The translations under genes and the position numbers were made by a program. Shown here in pieces: positions 60,409-64,000 of a stretch of DNA of 64,000 nucleotides. Each line of letters begins with the position of its first letter. The stretch's first letter is position 1. Source of the DNA: Parerythrobacter_A sp963838735 (GTDB taxonomy: Bacteria; Pseudomonadota; Alphaproteobacteria; Sphingomonadales; Sphingomonadaceae); assembly GCA_963838735.1 (NCBI GenBank), contig CAWISG010000004.1, positions 252,675 to 316,674 of the forward strand, read 5' to 3'. Below the pieces are notes generated by a model. The model did not search any database. It was not told the DNA's origin and saw nothing but the letters and a program-made list of their open reading frames with translations.

Positions 60409-61599
60409 ATGACCACCGTTCCCAAATCCGACCGCGAATTCGACATCGTGGTCTATGGTGCCACCGGCTACACCGGTCGCCTCGTCGCGGAACATTTCGT
60501 GCGCGAATACGGTAGCAACCCGGACGCACCCAAATGGGCAATGGCCGGCCGCAGCCAGGCCAAGCTGCAAAGCGTGCGCGACGAAATCGGCGCGCCTGCC
60601 GATACGCCGCTGGTGGTGGCCGATGCGGACGACGCCGCCAGCCTGACCGCCATGTGCAACCGCGCCCGCGTGGTGCTGACCACCGTCGGCCCGTACCAGC
60701 TTTATGGCGACGCCCTGCTGGCCGCCTGCGTTGCGACCGGCACCGACTATGCCGATTTGTGCGGAGAGCCGAATTGGATGCACGAACAGATCGAAAAGCA
60801 CCACGACGCCGCCAGGGCCAGCGGCGCACGGATCGCGTTTTCATCGGGTTTCGATTCCATTCCCTTCGACCTTGGCGTGCTGATGTTGCAGAAGGAAGCC
60901 GTGGCAAAACACGGCAAGCCTGCCCCACGCGTCAAATGCCGTATCCGCGCGATGAAAGGCACCTGGTCGGGCGGCACCGCGGCCAGCGCGATGCAGACGA
61001 TGAAGGCGGCGGCGAGAAACCCCAAGCTGATCGGCATGCTGAACGATCCCTTCGCGCTGACGCCGGGGTTCGACGGGCCCAAACAGCCCAACGGAATGAT
61101 CCCCAGCTATGACGAGGCGCTGGGCAAATGGACCGCGCCATTCGTGATGGCGACCATCAACACCAAGAATATCCATCGCACCAACTTCCTCAACGGGCAC
61201 CCCTATGGCGAGGATTTCCGCTATGACGAGATGGTGCTGACCAGCCCCGGCGATGCGGGCAAGGCCGCTGCCGAAGCCGTGGTGAACATGGTCAAGAACC
61301 CGTTCGGCGCGAAACCGCCCAAGCCCGGCGAGGGGCCGAGCGCGGAGGAACGCGAGAACGGCATGTACGATATCCTGTTTATCGGCGAGTATCCCGATGG
61401 CAAGACGCTGCATTATGGCGTGAAGGGCCGCTACGATCCCGGCTATGGTTCGACCAGCCGCATGCTGGCCGAAACGGGCATCGCGCTGACGCAGAGCGAT
61501 GCGCCAGGCGGTGTCGGTCTGCCCGGCTCCATTCTTGGCGAGGCGCTGGTCGAGCGGCTACGCGACCATGCCGAACTGACCTTCGCGCTAGAATCCTGA
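60409..61599 (+). CDS. Saccharopine dehydrogenase-like oxidoreductase (trans-acting enoyl reductase type)
   Basis: 396 residues. The ATG at 60409 is chosen because GGAG ends seven bases upstream; another ATG lies two codons earlier. The Rossmann motif is VVYGATGYTGRLVAEHFV (residues about 13-30), followed by AGRSQAKLQSV, VLTTVGPYQLYGDALLAACV, GTDYADLCGEP and FSSGFDSIPFDLGVLML. This pattern belongs to the saccharopine-dehydrogenase-like family that includes mycobacterial trans-acting enoyl reductases for lipids. A lipid-related reductase role is an inference. Confidence 0.88.
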   Translation: MTTVPKSDREFDIVVYGATGYTGRLVAEHFVREYGSNPDAPKWAMAGRSQAKLQSVRDEIGAPADTPLVVADADDAASLTAMCNRARVVLTTVGPYQLYGDALLAACVATGTDYADLCGEPNWMHEQIEKHHDAARASGARIAFSSGFDSIPFDLGVLMLQKEAVAKHGKPAPRVKCRIRAMKGTWSGGTAASAMQTMKAAARNPKLIGMLNDPFALTPGFDGPKQPNGMIPSYDEALGKWTAPFVMATINTKNIHRTNFLNGHPYGEDFRYDEMVLTSPGDAGKAAAEAVVNMVKNPFGAKPPKPGEGPSAEERENGMYDILFIGEYPDGKTLHYGVKGRYDPGYGSTSRMLAETGIALTQSDAPGGVGLPGSILGEALVERLRDHAELTFALES

Positions 61600-61638
61600 C
61601 AGGAAGCAGGGGCCGGTCTTGTGCCGACCCCCGTTACC

Positions 61639-63795
61639 TTAGAACTTCCCGCGCAGGCTTACCTTGAAATTGCGGCCCGGCAGCGGGACGTAGTCCTTGG
61701 TAAAACTGGAATGCCGACGACCGGTCACATCGAAGATGTTGTCTGCCTGTAGCAGCAGGCGGATGGCGTCGTTGCCCGGCAGCGGGTCGAACCCGACCGA
61801 GGCATTGACGAAGGTGAAGTCGTCGGTGGCCGTCTCGAACGGAGAGACATCGTTCTGCTCTCCGAAATACTGCACTTCGACACGCGCATCGAACCCACCG
61901 ACCGCTGCATCCAGCGCGCCGAGCAGGCCGAGCGGCGGGATGCGCGGTACGTTGGTGCCATCGTCCAGTTCGGCTTCGATATATTCGGCTCGCAGATCGG
62001 CGGCGAGCGTGAAGCCGTCGCCGCCGATCAGCGGTACGCGGACCTCGCCCTCGACCCCGAAGAAGTCGGCGTCCTGTTGCAGGATAACGAAGACGGGCAG
62101 GCCGTCTTCCTCTTCGCCGGTGCCTTGCAGAAAGATAAAATCGTCGAACCAGTTCTTGTAGACCGAGAGCGAGACAGTCGCTGGCCCCACATTGCCGCGC
62201 ACGAAACCTTCCAGCCCCAACGCGCTTTCGGTCACCAGGTTCGGATCGCCGATCTCGAATTGCTGCGTGGCGATATGCGGGCCGTTGGCGAACAGTTCCT
62301 CGCCCCCCGGCGCCCGTTCGGACCTCGATCCGGTTACGCCGAAGCGCAGTCCGTCATCGTCGGCGGGCTGGGCGATCAGCGACACCGCACCCGAGAACAG
62401 GTCGAAATCGCGTTCGATGCCCAAGGGTTGCGAATCGATTTCGACGCTCTCGTATCGCGCTGCGCCTTCGATCTGGAACCCGCTGAGGTCGAGTTCCTGT
62501 AGCGTGAAGACGGAAAACTGGTTGGTCCGGTTTGGCTGCACGAAGGCTTCGGCTCCGATCGCTTCAAAATCGCGGAAGAAATACTGGACGCCGAAGGATC
62601 CACTCAAAGTGTCCGTCTCGCGCTGCACCAGCTCGGCGCGCGCCTCGATGCCTTCGGTTTCGAACACGGTGCCCACTTCGTCGCCTTCGAATTCGGTGTG
62701 AGTGTAGTCGCTGAACCCGACGCGGGTGCGCAGCTGGCTGAAGATGCCGTCGCCCAGGTCCAGCGCACCGCGCATGTCGACGCGGAACTGGCGCAAATCG
62801 ATGGAGACGGCTTCTTCGCCCTCATCCTCACCGCCCCCTTCCTCGCCTTCTTCACCTTCTTCGCCGTGACCGTGCTCTTCGAAGCCGGGGCGGCCCGGTA
62901 CGCCATAGCGGGTATCGTAAATGCCGATGCCAAAGCCGAGATTGCTCTCGCCCGCAAACACGGTCGCGCCCAGATTGCCGGAATAGGTGCGGGTGAAGGT
63001 GTTGGGCACGACGTCTTCCTGCAGCGCCGCCTCGCGGAATTCCTCCGCTTCATCGAACGCGCCTTCGGCCTCCTCTTCGTCGGCCAGTGCCAGCACTTCA
63101 TCGCGCAGGCCGGGCGCAACCGCCGCGCCGGGGATCGTGAAGTCGTTCGTGTCGCGATAGGCACCGTCGATATGGAATACGACCTGCTTGCCGAGCGCAA
63201 CGTCCAGCGACGCGCCGCCGGAACGCAAGTCGAACGCGGTGTCCGCTTCGCCGATGAAGTCCAGTCGCAGGCCGTCTTCGGGCACTTCGCGAGGAATACG
63301 CCGGTCGATGATGTTGACCGCACCGCCGATGGCCTGCCCGCCGTAAAGCAGCGCAGCGGCCCCGTTCAGCACTTCGATCCGGTCGATCGTCAGCGGTTCG
63401 GTGCTGACCGCGTGATCGACGGAGGTGTTCGACACATCGATTACGCCCACGCCGTCGATCAGCACCTTGACGCGCTCCCCGCCCAGTCCGCGCAGGATCG
63501 GGCGCGATGCGCCGGGCGCAAAGCTGGTAGCCGAAACGCCCGGCTGCTTCGCCAGGATTTCACCGATCTGGCCGTCCAGTTCGCGCTGCAACTCTTCGCC
63601 CTGAACCGCTTTCGAACCGGCGACGACATCCAGTTCGTCCAGGCCCGGTGCGGTCACCACGATGCGGTCGATAGACGTGTTTCGATCGTCGGAACCATCG
63701 CGATCCTGCGCGACCACGCCGCTTGCGATAGTGGCAAATGACAGGACGGCGAGCGATGCACCGAAGCGAAGGGCAGGGTTTTTATGATACAACAT
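61639..63795 (-). CDS. TonB-dependent outer membrane receptor, ZnuD-like
   Basis: 718 residues. Signal peptide about 1-29 (AVLSFATIASGVVAQ). The plug domain begins DRIVVTAPGLDELDVVAGSK and has AVNIIDRRIPREVPE; the 22-strand barrel ends with an aromatic-type residue (KVSLRGKF). An extracellular loop at about residues 305-326 is rich in His, Glu, Asp and Gly (HGHGEEGEEGEEGGG), as in ZnuD-type zinc receptors. A metal ion, probably zinc, is inferred as substrate. The start codon lies in a possible Zur site. Confidence 0.85.
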   Translation of the reverse strand: MLYHKNPALRFGASLAVLSFATIASGVVAQDRDGSDDRNTSIDRIVVTAPGLDELDVVAGSKAVQGEELQRELDGQIGEILAKQPGVSATSFAPGASRPILRGLGGERVKVLIDGVGVIDVSNTSVDHAVSTEPLTIDRIEVLNGAAALLYGGQAIGGAVNIIDRRIPREVPEDGLRLDFIGEADTAFDLRSGGASLDVALGKQVVFHIDGAYRDTNDFTIPGAAVAPGLRDEVLALADEEEAEGAFDEAEEFREAALQEDVVPNTFTRTYSGNLGATVFAGESNLGFGIGIYDTRYGVPGRPGFEEHGHGEEGEEGEEGGGEDEGEEAVSIDLRQFRVDMRGALDLGDGIFSQLRTRVGFSDYTHTEFEGDEVGTVFETEGIEARAELVQRETDTLSGSFGVQYFFRDFEAIGAEAFVQPNRTNQFSVFTLQELDLSGFQIEGAARYESVEIDSQPLGIERDFDLFSGAVSLIAQPADDDGLRFGVTGSRSERAPGGEELFANGPHIATQQFEIGDPNLVTESALGLEGFVRGNVGPATVSLSVYKNWFDDFIFLQGTGEEEDGLPVFVILQQDADFFGVEGEVRVPLIGGDGFTLAADLRAEYIEAELDDGTNVPRIPPLGLLGALDAAVGGFDARVEVQYFGEQNDVSPFETATDDFTFVNASVGFDPLPGNDAIRLLLQADNIFDVTGRRHSSFTKDYVPLPGRNFKVSLRGKF

Positions 63796-63799
63796 ATCA
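63780..63799 (-). promoter_or_regulatory. Possible Zur operator over the TonB receptor start codon
   Basis: On the minus strand TGTTGTATCATAAAA resembles the Zur pattern TGTTATAnTATAACA (11 of 14 informative positions). TGATA-CAACA-TATCA (63785-63799) forms a perfect inverted repeat including the ATG. Resemblance by eye only. Confidence 0.35.
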
Positions 63800-63957
63800 C
63801 CCCACTTAGCGGCGCGCAGTGTGGACGCAAGTGCGAAATATTATCTCACGGACAATAAAGTGCTTTCGATCACGTGGTGCGCCGATGCCACGCGCAACGG
63901 CACCTCGCCAAGATTGGGAGGTGTCGTCCGGTCTGGCATCGCGGAAAGATGCGGCAA

Positions 63958-64000
63958 TGGAGCGGGCGAGGCGATTCGAACGCCCGACCCCAACCTTGGC
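63958..64000 (-). tRNA. tRNA-Gly(GCC), 3' part, cut by the window edge
   Basis: The minus strand reads, from the window end inward, anticodon GCC plus AA, stem GGTTG, a variable region, T arm GGGCG-TTCGAAT-CGCCT, acceptor strand CGCCCGC, discriminator T and an encoded CCA. The T-discriminator with CGCCCGC acceptor is typical of bacterial tRNA-Gly. The 5' half (D arm and GCGGGCG acceptor strand) lies beyond 64000. Confidence 0.85.

Noticed and set aside
62698..63741. A 347-codon frame antisense to the TonB receptor
   Set aside because: Shadow frame; the receptor has a signal peptide, plug and barrel in the other strand.

Overview
The window is about 64 kb of a high-GC chromosome, densely packed with housekeeping genes. 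It looks like an alphaproteobacterium of the order Sphingomonadales, probably Erythrobacteraceae. The evidence is the gene order rpsT-dnaA, rpmH-rnpA-yidD-yidC-engB and timA-mltA-smr, together with CC_3452, UPF0262 and DUF3072 family proteins, a PEP-CTERM-like surface protein, and an EcfG-type promoter (the alphaproteobacterial general stress response). This assignment rests on family recognition, not on a database search. I see no prophage, CRISPR array or transposase gene.

Layout. 1-5 kb: end of an EamA permease, aconitase acnA, and a large Ser/Gly repeat protein read in the opposite direction. 5-12 kb: ruvB and ruvA separated by a small GIY-YIG nuclease cassette with inverted repeats; aroC; a membrane protein; and the leftward operon timA-mltA-smr. 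11.5-18 kb: secB, murJ, trpS, a DUF4136 lipoprotein, and the overlapping set coaBC-dut-membrane protein. 18-26 kb: ubiE-ubiB (ubiquinone), fpg, rpsT, dnaA and a ThiF/MoeB-like enzyme. 26-31 kb: a sirtuin, dapB, nth, a dicarboxylate symporter, dapE and a GST. 31-35 kb: engB, yidC, yidD, rnpA, rpmH. 35-44 kb: a ClpP-like secreted protein, the YifB AAA protein, an HxlR regulator facing a small secreted protein, a HAD phosphatase, rpmJ, galE, a lipoprotein plus CCP-type carboxypeptidase pair, cdd and a GH25-like protein. 44-50 kb: dnaB, rpoZ, a stress-promoter DUF3072 gene, a DUF3667 membrane protein and ftsH. 50-55.5 kb: a TetR-controlled ABC/MFP/outer-membrane export system. 55.5-64 kb: a MaoC dehydratase, putA, a secreted NlpC-like protein, dcd, a saccharopine-dehydrogenase-like oxidoreductase, a metal-type TonB receptor, and the 3' part of a tRNA-Gly.

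The main theme beyond housekeeping is a set of small palindromic or inverted-repeat elements sitting at gene boundaries inside operons. A GIY-YIG cassette lies between ruvA and ruvB. A 124-125 bp palindromic repeat occurs twice, once between ubiE and ubiB and once inside the smr reading frame, where it is translated. Two further inverted-repeat pairs lie between cobB and dapB and between dapE and the symporter gene. Two genes, ruvB and smr, carry apparent single-base frameshifts; these could be real or could be assembly errors. Other points to check are an ATT start for fpg, a chain of hairpins in front of dnaA, twin TetR operators, and a Zur-like site over the start codon of the TonB receptor.
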